Part shown: piece by piece, positions 39,664 through 52,959 of the stretch | Layout: the number at the start of each line of letters is the position of its first letter | How positions within the stretch are numbered: the first letter of the stretch is position 1 | Assembly: GCA_034766995.1 (NCBI GenBank) | Contig: CM068313.1 | Location: 32,563,496-32,627,495, forward strand | DNA: 64,000 bases | Direction of reading: 5' to 3' | Source of the DNA: Acanthacorydalis orientalis | Taxonomy: Eukaryota > Arthropoda > Insecta > Megaloptera > Corydalidae | Position numbers and translations under genes: made by a program | Notes under the pieces: generated by a model | The model's input: the letters and a program-made list of their open reading frames with translations, nothing else | What the model was told of the DNA's origin: nothing | Databases searched by the model: none

Positions 39664-40202
39664 TTAAGCAATAAATTCATATGGAATTGGTGCAAGTAAA
39701 ATTGGTTTTTCACTTCCACTAACAATATGTGCTGGACGTGGTTGGGCTGGCTGTCTCTTCAAATTAACATGAACATTCTTCTCTTTAGCCTCAAGACGTA
39801 ATTTTTCATTTTGCTTTACACGCTTTAAGAAATCTTGACGACATTTAGAATGCGTAACATGTTCTATACGTACATTGATTCTTTTAGGAATAATTCTTCC
39901 TCTAACTCTTTTATTGGCGATCACGCCCAAAGCGTGTGCAGTAACATTGTATACACGACCTGTTTTTCCATGGTATGCTTTATGGGGCATACCTTTTTGT
40001 ACTGCACCATTACCCTGATTACATTAATAAATGAAAATTTAAAGTACAATAATTTACTAAAGCCAACACTTACTTTGATATCAACAATATCTCCGACTTT
40101 ATATGTTTTCATGTACGTGGATAGTGGAATAACTCCATGTTTCCGGAATTTTCGGGAGAACAAGTCTCTTGTACCACGACGATAACCTTTAGAGTTTGTC
40201 AT
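39664..40202 (-). CDS. RpL21: 60S ribosomal protein L21 (eL21)
   Basis: Two coding exons, 40,202-40,074 (43 codons) and 40,014-39,664 (116 codons plus stop). They are separated by a 59-bp intron with a GTAAGT donor and TAATCAG acceptor, giving 159 residues, the family length. The N-terminus [20 protein letters not shown] and the SH3-like core [19 protein letters not shown] are characteristic of eL21, a structural component of the large cytosolic ribosomal subunit. The C-terminus, PIPYEFIA, is also typical. The protein is basic throughout, as expected for rRNA binding. It lies convergent to USP12/46 and in the same orientation as Dsp1. Expected to be constitutively and highly expressed, with translation controlled through a 5' pyrimidine tract (see below). 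Confidence 0.97.
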
Positions 40203-40211
40203 TTTTATAAA

Positions 40212-40495
40212 CTGAAATAAAATTAAACCATAAATGAACTAAAAATCGATAATACTATAGGTTTTAAATGTGTACTTTTATTAATTATTACACTTTTGCA
40301 AATCAAAGACTATCTGAAGTATGGTTAACCGATTACGGTTACACGTGTTTAGAACAACTAACTTTCAATATACTAGAAACGTAATAAACATGATATATTA
40401 TTCTATTTTAACAATTCGTTAAAAAATCGATTACTAGACGAATAAAATGAGTTTACTATGGAAAAATAACAAGAATATCAATAATTAACACTTAC
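40212..40495 (-). other. 5'-UTR intron of RpL21
   Basis: Donor GTAAGTGTTA starts at 40,495 on the minus strand; acceptor TTTATTTCAG ends at 40,212, nine bases upstream of the start codon. Introns of ribosomal protein genes often host snoRNAs. A short hairpin-forming AACCGTAATCGGTT is present here, but no clear C/D or H/ACA boxes were found. Confidence 0.7.
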
Positions 40496-40595
40496 TTGTT
40501 ACTAGTGATACACGTTCAGGGTATCTAGGGAAAATCAGAAAGGCGTTTGGTATGTAAAACACTGAACTTCCTGTAAATACTTTTAAATATAACCG
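40496..40595 (-). promoter_or_regulatory. RpL21 promoter and TOP-like transcription start
   Basis: On the minus strand a pyrimidine tract, GCCTTTCTG, at about 40,544-40,537 fits the 5' terminal oligopyrimidine start of ribosomal protein mRNAs. A TATATTTAAAAG sequence sits about 35-45 bases upstream at about 40,592-40,580. The first exon would be about 48 bases, ending at 40,496. Start site inferred, not shown. Confidence 0.5.
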
Positions 40596-40619
40596 CCATC
40601 GTTTATATTCACAAATGGG

Positions 40620-42882
40620 GGATGATTACTTAGTTATAACATTTTTTTGTAACTGGAACATAACATAACATTATTTTTTCAAATGAACGAAGGAATTTTT
40701 AGAACTATAAATTTTTGTTCATAACTAATGTTAAAATTATATTTATATATACAGAAATATTAAATTACGTAGTTTAATAAACCTACTTAGTAAAATACTT
40801 AATTTCAATAATTATTAAAGTACATATCAATTTTTTTATTTCATTTTCTGACGTACTTTTTTATAACTTAATAAGAGAAATCCTGAAGATTAAGTATAAA
40901 ACATATATCAAGAAATGAAAAACACTATAAGATTTCAATGAATTGAGATTTGGATATAGAATTAAAAAATTAAGAAAATCGAATACAATTAAAAGTATTA
41001 ATTTATTATGGAGTAGCTAAGAAACAATTGTTTTAAAAATCATAATAACATAATTACATCTGAATATTATTATAAAAACATTTTCAGTATTAAAAAGCAT
41101 TGTATATACACATGTATTATTTTGAACATAATCATTATTTACCGTAAAACCTAAGTTTATCTTCAAATGTTCTATTTGTATGGATTTCTTCATAGAATCT
41201 ACATATAAAGTCTTCACCACATGTACATGAACAAAAACTGATTTGTATTGCCAATATTTTATTATTAAGTGAATGTAATAAGCTTTTCCATCTATTGGCG
41301 TTAATTACTTTGTTATGAATTTACTTTATGGATACAAATTATTCAACACTTTATGTACATCAATTTTGCATATCATGAAAGTTCATCATTTGGGATTTCT
41401 TACATATCATGCATACACTTGTGAATTCAAGCAAAATAAAAAATATATACAATTGAACACAATATTCAGTTTCTGAAATATTAAAAATAAAACAGCAATT
41501 TGTTTTTTTCAAATCAAATTTATTTTAAGCTGTAAATACATTTCTATCATTAAGTAAATTACAAAAAATAATTTTTGAGGCTCTGAAAATAAAATGTTTT
41601 CATGGAATTTGTTTTCTACTAATTGTAAATGGTTTCAGATTATATAAAAAAATATTTTTTACAATTTCATATAAATGCAGTTTTCTTACGATTTAAGATT
41701 TCTACAAACTTGCAGTAACAACTTATTTTGATTTTTGCTTAGAAAACAAACTCACTTTGAGGTAATTAATACATAAAAGGAAAAAATAAGACACAATTTT
41801 CTGTAAAGTTTATTTATCCCTATGAGATACAAAACAAACATTGCTTTCATCTATGAATTTCCCTAAAATAACACAGAGCAATCTGTCATGAGGTCTGAAA
41901 TAATTTTTCCATCTTATGGAAAAATTAATTTCCCTTCGACATTTTTTTTAATAATGAGATATATAAATTATGCACAACTGTAAATGAGTAGTAAAATATT
42001 CTAATATTTTTATACATTATTTTTTTAATTTTATTTGTATCCCTTTTATCGATAACAAATTACATGGATATTATAATGAAAACATGGTGATTCCTCACAG
42101 ACACGAGTAGCGATTATAAATACAAAGTCTAACGATTCGTCGTCGAACGCATGAGGAATGTACACGGAGAGAATCGACGCATCGACGATCCGTAGGGGTT
42201 CGCACATTGTCCATTCCCGAGGAAACGTGAGCGTGCGGTCCATTTTACGTGCACTCCACTCCCACACACTATGACGCGGGATACTTAAAATGTCGTACAT
42301 GTTAATAATTACAAGTCCTGTTTATCTGTTAAAAAATTATACTGTAAAACCGTCTGCTCTGTTATATTTGATGCCGGCGGGCTATAAAAAAGATGTTTAC
42401 AAAACAATGTTGCGACTTAACAATATATTTGATTCTTCTTAATCGAGAAATTAATTAATTACGATCGTATTTCGAAAAAACCCGTCTAAAATCCTGCACG
42501 GAACAATTCAATATGGATCTGTTTGTTTTTATTTAGTCAACCATTTTTAAATTAAAAGAAATATGTACTCACGCTCACATGTTATCAAAATCATTTTTAA
42601 ATTGCAAAAATTACATACACACAAAGTAAAATCAATGAATCGGTTGTAACAACCTGACTGCAGCAGGGCAGAAAGCTAAGATTCGTCGTGACCGATGAAT
42701 AAATGCACTCTCGACCATTCACACAGTCAGTAGTATTATTATATTGTGTAAGTACGCACGAGATATCGTACGATGAGAAACTAAAGTACACAGACACTGC
42801 ATCATGTTATTATATACACTTTGGGAGAAGGAATGAACGATGATTGTAACGGAGAGACGATGGGTGCGGGAAACACGTGGGC
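40620..42882 (-). other. Dsp1 3' UTR and spacer to RpL21
   Basis: No separate gene is established. The part next to the Dsp1 stop (42,090-42,880) is clearly less AT-rich and probably lies in the Dsp1 3' UTR. It includes an 84-codon ATG frame at 42,046-42,300 (minus). The left part, 40.6-42.0 kb, is AT-rich with several AATAAA hexamers; which one ends the transcript cannot be told. Confidence 0.45.
42046..42300 (-). CDS. 84-codon ORF in the Dsp1 3' UTR, unassigned
   Basis: Starts at a true ATG (42,300) and covers the GC-rich part of the presumed 3' UTR. The predicted peptide contains segments such as SVWEWSARKMDRTLTFPREW and has four Cys; it resembles no family I know. It may be a conserved non-coding UTR element that happens to be open, or a small protein from a separate transcript. 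Low confidence as a gene. Confidence 0.15.
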   Translation of the reverse strand: MYDILSIPRHSVWEWSARKMDRTLTFPREWTMCEPLRIVDASILSVYIPHAFDDESLDFVFIIATRVCEESPCFHYNIHVICYR

Positions 42883-45800
42883 CTATTCGTCATCCTCTTC
42901 ATCACCTTCATCATCATCCTCTTCCTCGTGTTGTTCAGGTATTACGTTTTCAGTGGGTTTTACTCGTTTCTTATATGCGGTCATTTCCTAGACAAAGAAA
43001 AAAAGAAACATATAAAAATAATTTTCCCTCAAGTTAATGTTATTTTTTCATTGAACGTCCAATAATAACTTTTATAGAACATGTACTTAATTTACAGGTG
43101 AAATAGTTTTGTAGAAAAAATTAAAAATAATACAAAAAAAAAAAAACAAAATATTGTGAAAAATTGAATTTTATACAAGTACATTAACAATGCCAGAAAT
43201 CCATAAAAACACTCACTCTATCATATCTAGCTTTGTCCTTTTCAGCCATAGCTTCATACTTTGATTTCACTTCTGCATCAACATCAGACCACCTTCTACC
43301 AAGTTCTTTTGCAATGTCTCCAACTCCAAACTCTGGATTCACAGCCTTTACTTTGCTACGTTCATCATTACAAAACCAGAAGAAAGCTGACCTGAAAACA
43401 AAATAAACCACAAATTAACCATGCTATATTTACATCTTCTAATGACAAAAGTGATTATACTTAGTGTGTAGAAATTTTATTTTATGTAATCTTCAATTTT
43501 TTAATTACATGTCAAAATAAAATTCGTTTATTTAGCACAGGTTTATAACAGAAGATTTAAGAAACTAAATCTACTATTGATCAATCTGTGCCATACAACT
43601 TGGAAGTACAATTATTTATTTATTTGTTCACAAAGAAGTGCCAGATTTAAAATTTAAATTATTGGACTGTATAATTTTATTTTCTAAGAGTGGTGAAAGT
43701 ATTTTCTATAAAAATATTAATAATTTTGATGAAAGCATTTTCTTGAAGTGTTTTTTTATACTAAAAAAAAACTTTTAACAAATATAAAAGAAACATACAA
43801 AAATAGTAATTCAGTATTTAAAACAATATCAAACGAGTAACATAACAGAAAAGGATGACTTATTTAAGAATATATATATATATATATAAAACATTGTTCA
43901 AATGTAAAACAGTATCAAAATAAATCGCGCACATCAATATTTTAATAAAGTGCATATAAAATTATTTATTTATATATACAAAACTTACAGCGATCTTTTG
44001 GGTGCATTTGGATCTTTCACTTGTCTCCTTTTCTTTCCTCGCTTCGCCGGTTGATCTTTCGGCGGTGTGTAGTTAAGCATTTCGGCATCGTAACGTTGTT
44101 TATCCTTTTCAGCCATTTCGTGAAAACGCTTCTTTTCCTTATCTAACATTGTCTATAAATATACAAACGAATACACAAATTAATATTTTAAAAATCATTA
44201 CACATCAGATTATTTAACGTTTTGACTTTATTTATTTTACATATAATTGAAAATTGTTTTTAATGGATTGACGCAACTGCATTTTTATATATTTATTTGA
44301 ATACAAAAAGGAACTGTTCTAACAAAGTACTAGTATCGTGTTATTTTTTACTTTGAATCAAAACGAATCAATGTCAATTATGAGCAATGATGTCAAAACG
44401 CCCTCAATACCTTAATTAAAAAAGATGATGTAATAGAAAATATATGAAAAATAAATAATATTAATATAATGTTTGAATGTAAATTATTTAAAATAGAAGA
44501 GGAATGGAAAAAATGAGTTATCGATGGAATCAATCCATGTATTATAAAAATAAAAAAATGCAAAATAAGGTGACGTGTACTTCTGTATGAATTTTTTAAT
44601 CCAATTTTTGTTACTGACATGTTTTAACACAAGCTCAAAAAATATGCAAATTCGAGAAATTAAGAATGAAAATCTAGGTGACAATTATAATGTTTGTATC
44701 AAAGTATTATTTACATTAATAATTAGTAATTAAAATCGAAAATCGTAAATTACTAATAAATTTGACAAACAACTTAAAAGATAATTAAATAAATTCTGAA
44801 ATTTATAATATTTATAAGTAAAAAATTAAAATCGATGCCACTACTACTGAATTAGTTCATTTATTTACGTATTCATGATAATTTGAATATTCAAGGAAAA
44901 AAACTTTAATTTATAAACTATGTAATTAATTGACTATGAGCAAGACGGTTTGACACAAACATTCATATCATAAAAAATATTATATGGTATATACGGGGGT
45001 GATTTTAATGATACAGGTATTTACGCATAAAAAGTATTAATTTTCATTCAAAAATTGCAATTCCTGAAGTTGCTTATATTTAAAAAAATCAAATAATATA
45101 TAATTTGTTTTTAATTTACAAATTACCATTGTTTAAATTATGATTAATATTTTAGATAAAATATAGGAAGCATTGTAGGTTTTTAATAAATAAATATTAT
45201 TTAAGCGAGTTATAAACGTAACAGAAACGACTACTTGCAAATTAATTACTTTTCCTCAATATGTTACACACGATTTATAAACGCAGACAATTGTAACTAA
45301 GGTTTAAATAATGAAAGGATTTTTATTAAAAAAAAATAATTATAATAAATATTAGTCCGTTTCTATATTGAAAAAAATGTATTTTTACTGTACATTTTTT
45401 TGCAAAGACGACGCAAATAAAAGAATGAAATACTGAAAATGATTATTTTTTTAAAAAAGAATTAAAATTCCTATTTAAAATATAAATTCAGAAAAAAGAA
45501 GTATAATTATCGGCAACGGTTCTGATTAGAAGAAACAAGTGCGTTTTAATGAACATGGTACATCGTGCAATAGCGCGACGGCGATAGAAGCTAGCGGCAG
45601 GGTTGCCACTCTTTCATTTCCTTTCAAAAATCAATGGCGACGCCGTTACTCTGTGCCCTTTTCGTATTCCCCTCGTGCATTCACTGCATGGCCAAGTAAA
45701 TAAACAGGCTACGATTATTTTATCCTTTCACATATTATTCGTCCTTTTAATTATAAAGTTGGGTATTTTTTAACACAAAAATCAATGAAGAGAAAAAGCA

Positions 45801-47390
45801 TCGTATATTGTAATATTAAAATAAATTTTCATTGGTAGAATTTATAAATTTCTCCGATAAAAGTGTATTTTGTCAGCACATTTTCTTTTTAAAAAAATTA
45901 AGTTACTTTTTGTATATACCTATTACTAACACATATTCTAAAATTTTATGTTTAGCATTAACGAATATTATTCTGATCCTACTTTCGGAAGAAAATAGAA
46001 AATGTTTATGAATATCCATCTTGAGATAAACTTATTTCGTTCTATAATTACTAAGATCTGAATTTCTCTTAAAATAGTATAATCATGTATTTTATATAAT
46101 CATTGTATTTTAAATCACTAAAAGCATTTTATTCTGAAAAATAAATGAGTATATTTAACTAGTATATCTATATAGTATCCATATCACTACACACAAAGTA
46201 AGGTGCTTATCAACATATGTAATAGGAAATTGTAATTAATAAATCCATTTAGAAAATAAAATACTATACTATAAAAAAAATGAAGACAATCATTGCCTGA
46301 AATGGTGACATTCTTTCTATATAAGAATATGAACCATAGAATGTAAAGAACTTTAAAAACAATAGGAATATCAGAATGAAATGTTCGTTAATTCGAAAAA
46401 AAGGTTTAAATTAATTGTAATCACTATAAAAATATTCAGTAACATATAGAATGCTCAGAGTAAAATTCGCTTTAAAAGACGGTAAAACTGTAGCAAACGA
46501 GACAATAACGAATCGATGAATTATAATATTTATCAGAATTATGGATTTTGTCAGGTAGTAACGTAATAATTTTATAATTATATTGTTATCTGTAATTGGA
46601 AATAAAACCAAACAAGTAAATAATCAAAAATATGTCGATTTTGCCCTAATATTTAACCTTCATTCCCCCTATTGTTTTTGTTACTAAATGCATGTCTAAG
46701 AAATTTATTATGTTGAGATTGTTCGTGTTCAGGGTACAGAAGTAAGATAGATACAAAATGAAATAGTTCTCATGAATATCGAATTACGATTTATACAAAT
46801 AATTAGTTAATTGTATATTTAAAAAAATATTTATTCTGAACAAATAGTATATATAAAATCGCAGAACTATTAAGGATAACAACGATGAAATATTTGGATA
46901 TAATTCCACATTAGCAATTCAATCATAAAAAATATCCATATTTCAAAGATTTATAATTTTCTAAGCGAACAACAAAAAAAATGATGAATACAAAGTAAAA
47001 AAAAAATACATAAATAAAATAAATGGGATGTGTCTTCCAATCCTCTTTATTTTATTTAGGTATTTCAATCAAGAAATAAATTCATCAAATTTTTCGAAAA
47101 TTTGATGAATGGTTTTTCAACAAAATCTATTTACACGATATTATGTTACAAAAACAATATTGGAATAATTTTTAAAAAGCAATGATATTTAAATTTTTAA
47201 TGTGATATCGGCCACTATTAGATATCAAGCTAATTGGATAAGTCATGAAAATGAAATATGTTAGAATAGAAAAATCTAATCTAATAACTAGTTAAATCAA
47301 TTCAACAAGTATACTGATTTTCTTAATCTTATGTAAACAAATCCTGTATTTTATAAAATTATGAATATATACGTTTGTGTGTGTGTATGC

Positions 47391-47429
<39 letters not shown>

Positions 47430-50400
47430 GTAATACCGATAACATGTTATCATCAAAAAACGACAATTATAAAATTAAATATAAATAACAATTAACATAC
47501 ATATTCTAGACAATAAATAAAATTAAAAATTGTAAAACAATTCATCCGGGCAAAAATACTACTTAAATAAAAAATGGATTTTGTGATCGTTTTGCTACTG
47601 TTATTTACAGTACATGCATCAGTTATTTATATGCATATACATACGATAGTACGTGTTTATACAGTTTTATTTTTTAATGCCATTGTGTGGTACTTGAACT
47701 GAATGATTTATCCTATTTTACTCAAAACAACCACATCTGACAATTAATGCTTATATATTAGGAAGTGTGAGTAAAACGAGTTTTAAATAAAAGAAAAATA
47801 CAATAAAGTAAGAATGACTTTTCGATAAAAATATTAAGGTAACATTTATAGTAAACATATATATTTATACCATCAAATTATATTTCAGTCCACGTGTCAT
47901 TACATTTATTTTTTCCAGTTTTAAGAACAGATGAGTCAAGGTTTTCTTGAAATTGTATAATGTGAATTATGGAAAACAAAAATAGTTTCAGAAACCGTTT
48001 AAAATAGAGGCGGCTGTTTTTGTGGCAACAGATGATTTCGTGATGCATTTAAAGACTATAAATTTAACTATAATTGTTAACATTTAAAACTAAACAATTT
48101 GGAAAGTATATTTGAATACTTAAAAGAATATTTCTGGTATACGTTTGTAACGGTATTTAAGTATGCACAAAATATAACGAAACATTTGATTCTATTTATA
48201 TACTTATCGCTGATGGTTTCTGATATAATCAATTTACGCACATTATATTATTGTTACATTTCAATTTATATTAAAATAGGTTATTACATTTAAAGTCATT
48301 ATATACATGTTCTTTTTTGGCTGTTATATATTTTGAAACTGAAAAAATAATTTTCATTTGTGTAATTATTTTTCAAAAGTATTTATAATCAAATAGTAAG
48401 TAAAAATTTTAAGACAACTATCAAATTGAATCTTTAAGTTATTATTTTTTTGTACAAATTTCAAAAACATTCAAATATTTTACAGTTCAAATAATTACAT
48501 GTCGGTTAGTAATTGTTAAAAAAATAAATGATTACATATTGTTTCCATTGTTAACATCTTTTTAAAAAATGTCGCAAAACAAAAAATAGCAGCTTTTTTT
48601 CAAAAAATATTGTAACTTTTATATTAAATCCTTAACGTTTATATTGCCCAATAAAATATAAATAGTAATTGTATAACACGCAGGAAGATAAAAGATAAGG
48701 TTACTTATTTTTTTACACTAAGAAAACTACTTTATTTGTATTAATTGAAATGGAAAAAAATGAATACAAAATAGTTGGGCAACGATTAAGGTTAAAATTG
48801 CTTTCATATTATAAACATGATAAGAAGTACCACCTGCCTATTTCTTATTTAATGTAAAAAGTGATGCTACGTTATAGGTACTAAAAATCCGTTCAATCGT
48901 GATTTCAAAAACATTTTTTTCGATAATTAGCACATTTCAAAATTTTGAATATCTGTGTGTGTGTGTGTATAGATAGCGTGCGAGATTTTCAAACAAAAAA
49001 ATGCGTTAATTAAACTTTTCCCGCGCGTTAGGAAATCCAACTGGTTTTAGAGCAGATCTAAAATGCGGCAACAGTGTACCCGTTTGTGAGAACGTTCATA
49101 GATCTTGAAATGTTATACGGTGATTGAATCACCACAAAAGAATTCACTTTGAAACAGAGGTTTTGCATATATAAATCTTCGAATATTAATCTTAACTACT
49201 ATATATAACACAGATCAGGATTTTTACATCTGCAGCATTTAAATTTATCTATAAAAAATTATTATAACACTTAGGCTAAATGTAAACATTTTATTCGAGT
49301 ACATTTTTTTCTTCAAATAAATAAATTTACTATTGTATGATTGTTCCAAAAAATCTGGTAATGAATGAATATTTTTTTGTTAAGAAACTGTTCTCATTTA
49401 CAAACATAATTTTTTAAACGGTATATCGTATTACGCGTGTATATATTTTTACTATTTTATAAAGCTTGTAAACTCCATTAAGAAACTCAATTCCTTCATG
49501 TGTTTCTCTCGCATATACAGCCATATATATTTATGCGTTAAAAAGTTATTTTTTAAGTTATTTTGAAATATACATACAAGTTAAAAATGGGTCAATATAG
49601 TTGATACATTAAACAAAATGGCCGATAAATAGAAAATTACATCAAATTCAAAAATACTTTTTATAATTCCTTAAAAAACCAAAGGAGAGCGAATGACAAA
49701 ACTAAATTTTGACAAATTTAATAAATTTAACATGTTTAATTTAAAAAAATATACTTATCGTATCGTTTATCACATTATTAGCATTCTAAGGTTCAAAATT
49801 GGATGTATATAAAAAACAAATTATAAAACAATAAAAAAAAAATTAAAAATGATACAATCAATAAGTGGTAACTTTTTCAAAATTACAAACTGTTTTCGTA
49901 GTAAATTAATCCAATGGCGTTACGACAAATTAACGTAATAAAAAAATATTTGAGTAATGTTTATACTTTTTTTTCGTAATATAAAAAATTTTTTTTTCTT
50001 AATACATTATTTAAGTATTTATAAATGAATAAAAGGATAGTTTCCATTATTGAGGCATGTTAAAAACAAGTCCATGTTTTTATAACCACTAGTATATACA
50101 TAAAATATCTTGGAAATTTCCAGCAGACAGGATACCTAATATACAATACTTTCTAAATATTACGTGTTTTCAATATTGACTACTATTAATCAATTTTAAA
50201 ATTTATGTATTGCAGTGATTTGGAAACTTGCATTATTTGATTACAAATCGTAATCAGAACAAAATTACGCATGAATGCAATGCGCATACTCGATCTTTTA
50301 CAAAATGAATATTTAAAAATTTACATTAAGATTCATATTCTCATGTTCGAAAACATACTTAGCAAAAATGATCAAACGCTAATTAATTACGTATATGATT

Positions 50401-52890
50401 ATTTAGTATACTAGTGTGTAACGATAAATGAACACAAAATTACGATACTAAACTATGTACAATTAATTTTCAGATTAAAATGAGAAAATAATTAATTTTG
50501 AAATAAAACAACAATTACGGACGAACACTATTTGAGATAATACAGATATGACGCGTTAACATTTATATCGTGTTATATTTTCAAGAGAAAGTTATCTACG
50601 TTCTTTTTATATATCTATAACAATATTGTAAGACGACGCATCGAGTTTGGCTGAACACCCGGCTCTGCCTGGCCAACTTGAACGAAAACCAGTTTGCCTT
50701 CGGCCCTAAAGCCAGATAATAATGCTTGACTGCTTGCCTCTGCATCTATTTTATACCAACCATAGAATTGACCGTTGAAATATTTTTTTTTCCAAAATGT
50801 TAATAATAATTTATGAAAATGATCTCATATTTAAAACTAATGTTAGATGAAAAAATATTTTGAGATTATGGTTAATATCATATCGCATTTAATTCAAAAT
50901 GAGGACAATTTTTATCTGGCTTTAGAGTGGAAAGACGCCAAATCAACTAGTTTTGTTGACCCCAAACAACATGAATGTATTATTGAAGGAATGCGGTTAA
51001 ATTTATTGCTCTTTACCGAATATTGAAAATGTTCTTTTTTTATTTTATTACCAGACTTGGTAATATACAGTGCTCAAATCTTATCATTTTTATTACGGAG
51101 CATTATTAAACACACAAATGATTTATTATTATTACTGTTCGTATATTACGCATTTTTATTTTATATAAAATTGTAATTGAATTTAGCTGTGAATTTCGTA
51201 ACTAATATTAAATGAGTACATTTCATTCTATCTACCTACTACTCTTCTGTCTACTCTATATATTTGTAATTTGTAAAATATTATCAAGTATGTTGAATTA
51301 ATTGTAATATATTTTAAAGGAAGGAGAAATTCATGAATTACAGTACACTAACAAATTTTTGTATTAATGACATTTCAAGTTTTTTACTATTCATTTTTAA
51401 CATTTAAACATGGAGTTTTTAGTAAAGTTAGAAAAATATTTTACATGCAGGTATTAAAAAAAAGAACACTCACCTTCCACCTTTCTGCGCATTTTTTCGA
51501 AAATTCAGCAAAAATGACATTTTCTTCCGGATGTTTCTTCTTGTGTTCTTCACGACACGTTTGTACAAAAAACGCATACGCCGTCATCCTCCCCCTAGGC
51601 TTAGCATCGGCCTTTGCTCGCGGCATTCTCGCCTTCTGTATTTGCTGATGGAATTGCGTGTTTTGGATTTGTTGACTCTGTACTTGATGTTGATTTTGGG
51701 TCTGCTGTTGATTTTGAATCTGCTGATGTTGATTCTGTAATTGTTGGTTCTGTTGTTGGACTTGGTTATGCACCTGCTGCTGTTGCTGAACAACTTGCTG
51801 TTGTTGCTGAACCTGCTGCTGTTGTGCCTGTTGATTAGCTTGCTGTTGAGCTTGTTGTGCCGCTTGTTGTTGCACTTGTTGATTTTGCTGCGTTTGTTGA
51901 TTCTGTTGCTGAAAAAAAATGGAAGTGTTATAAAAAAGCAATTTTACTGATCAAAAAATCAATTAAGTATGCAAATTGTGTAAAAAAACAGCTCGTATAT
52001 TTATATGCATACAATTCAAACAAGGCCTTTTAGACAGAATTGCTTTTTTGCTATATTATTTTAAAATTAGAGTCGGCTAAAAAGAAAATAATGCAAATTG
52101 GCATATATTGAAAGGTTATCATACACGTGACTGTCAATGTTCATTCACCAAATTATAAGAATTCGGAAGCAAGTCTGCCTAAAACCTAACATACAAAAAA
52201 CAATTTAAATCTCGTAGAAAAAAACATTCCTTTACTATCTATTTATTCGGCATTAATAGTAACTAAACATTCATTTATGAGATTAATCTAACGAAAATGA
52301 CATGATGGTTTGTGTTTGTAACATGTATAGAATACAAATATATATATACATACTTATAAACAAAACAATATAATATGCCAATAAATATAAGTGGGAATTT
52401 TACATCTGTATATAAAATGGATTAACGATTAATAACATATAAAAAATAAATGAATCAAATATTTATTTCTAACATGCCGGGAAAATGACCTTTAAATAAC
52501 ATGTAAAATGTATATAATGAATTTAAAAACAAGTTATTGCAAATTTAAATTTACACAAGTGCGTCTACTATCTTTTAATACTACAAATCAATACTTTGAA
52601 AAAGAGTACTGTATCGACGCATTTATATATTTTTAAAAATACACATCATACAAATATGGTTATATATAAAATAACTTTTACATATTAAATGTACATCTAA
52701 ACACAAACGAACATACTTTTTTTCAACTAAAAATGACAATGGTCAGAAATAATTAAAAGCAAAGTATGTAACAGGATTTCTTTTTAAAAAAATAAATTAA
52801 TAAAAAACAAAATTTGCAATTATTCAGTAATAGTTTGAAAAGAAACTAGTAATATAATTTGCACCTTGATGGTAAAAAAATTGTAACAAA

Positions 52891-52959
<69 letters not shown>

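Larger units (their letters stand above)
44153..51473 (-). other. Dsp1 intron 2 (7.3 kb)
   Basis: Mostly AT-rich without genes. It contains a GC-rich patch at 45,535-45,710, a perfect 14-bp palindrome at 47,080, a microsatellite at 47,393-47,427, a GC-richer patch at 49,018-49,110 and another at 50,630-50,760 next to a possible MITE (50,706-50,925). Short ORFs here have no family resemblance. Confidence 0.7.

Noticed and set aside
51531..51950. Leu-rich plus-strand frames opposite Dsp1 exon 2
   Set aside because: Antisense of the CAG/CAA glutamine repeats; Dsp1 is clearly encoded on the minus strand.
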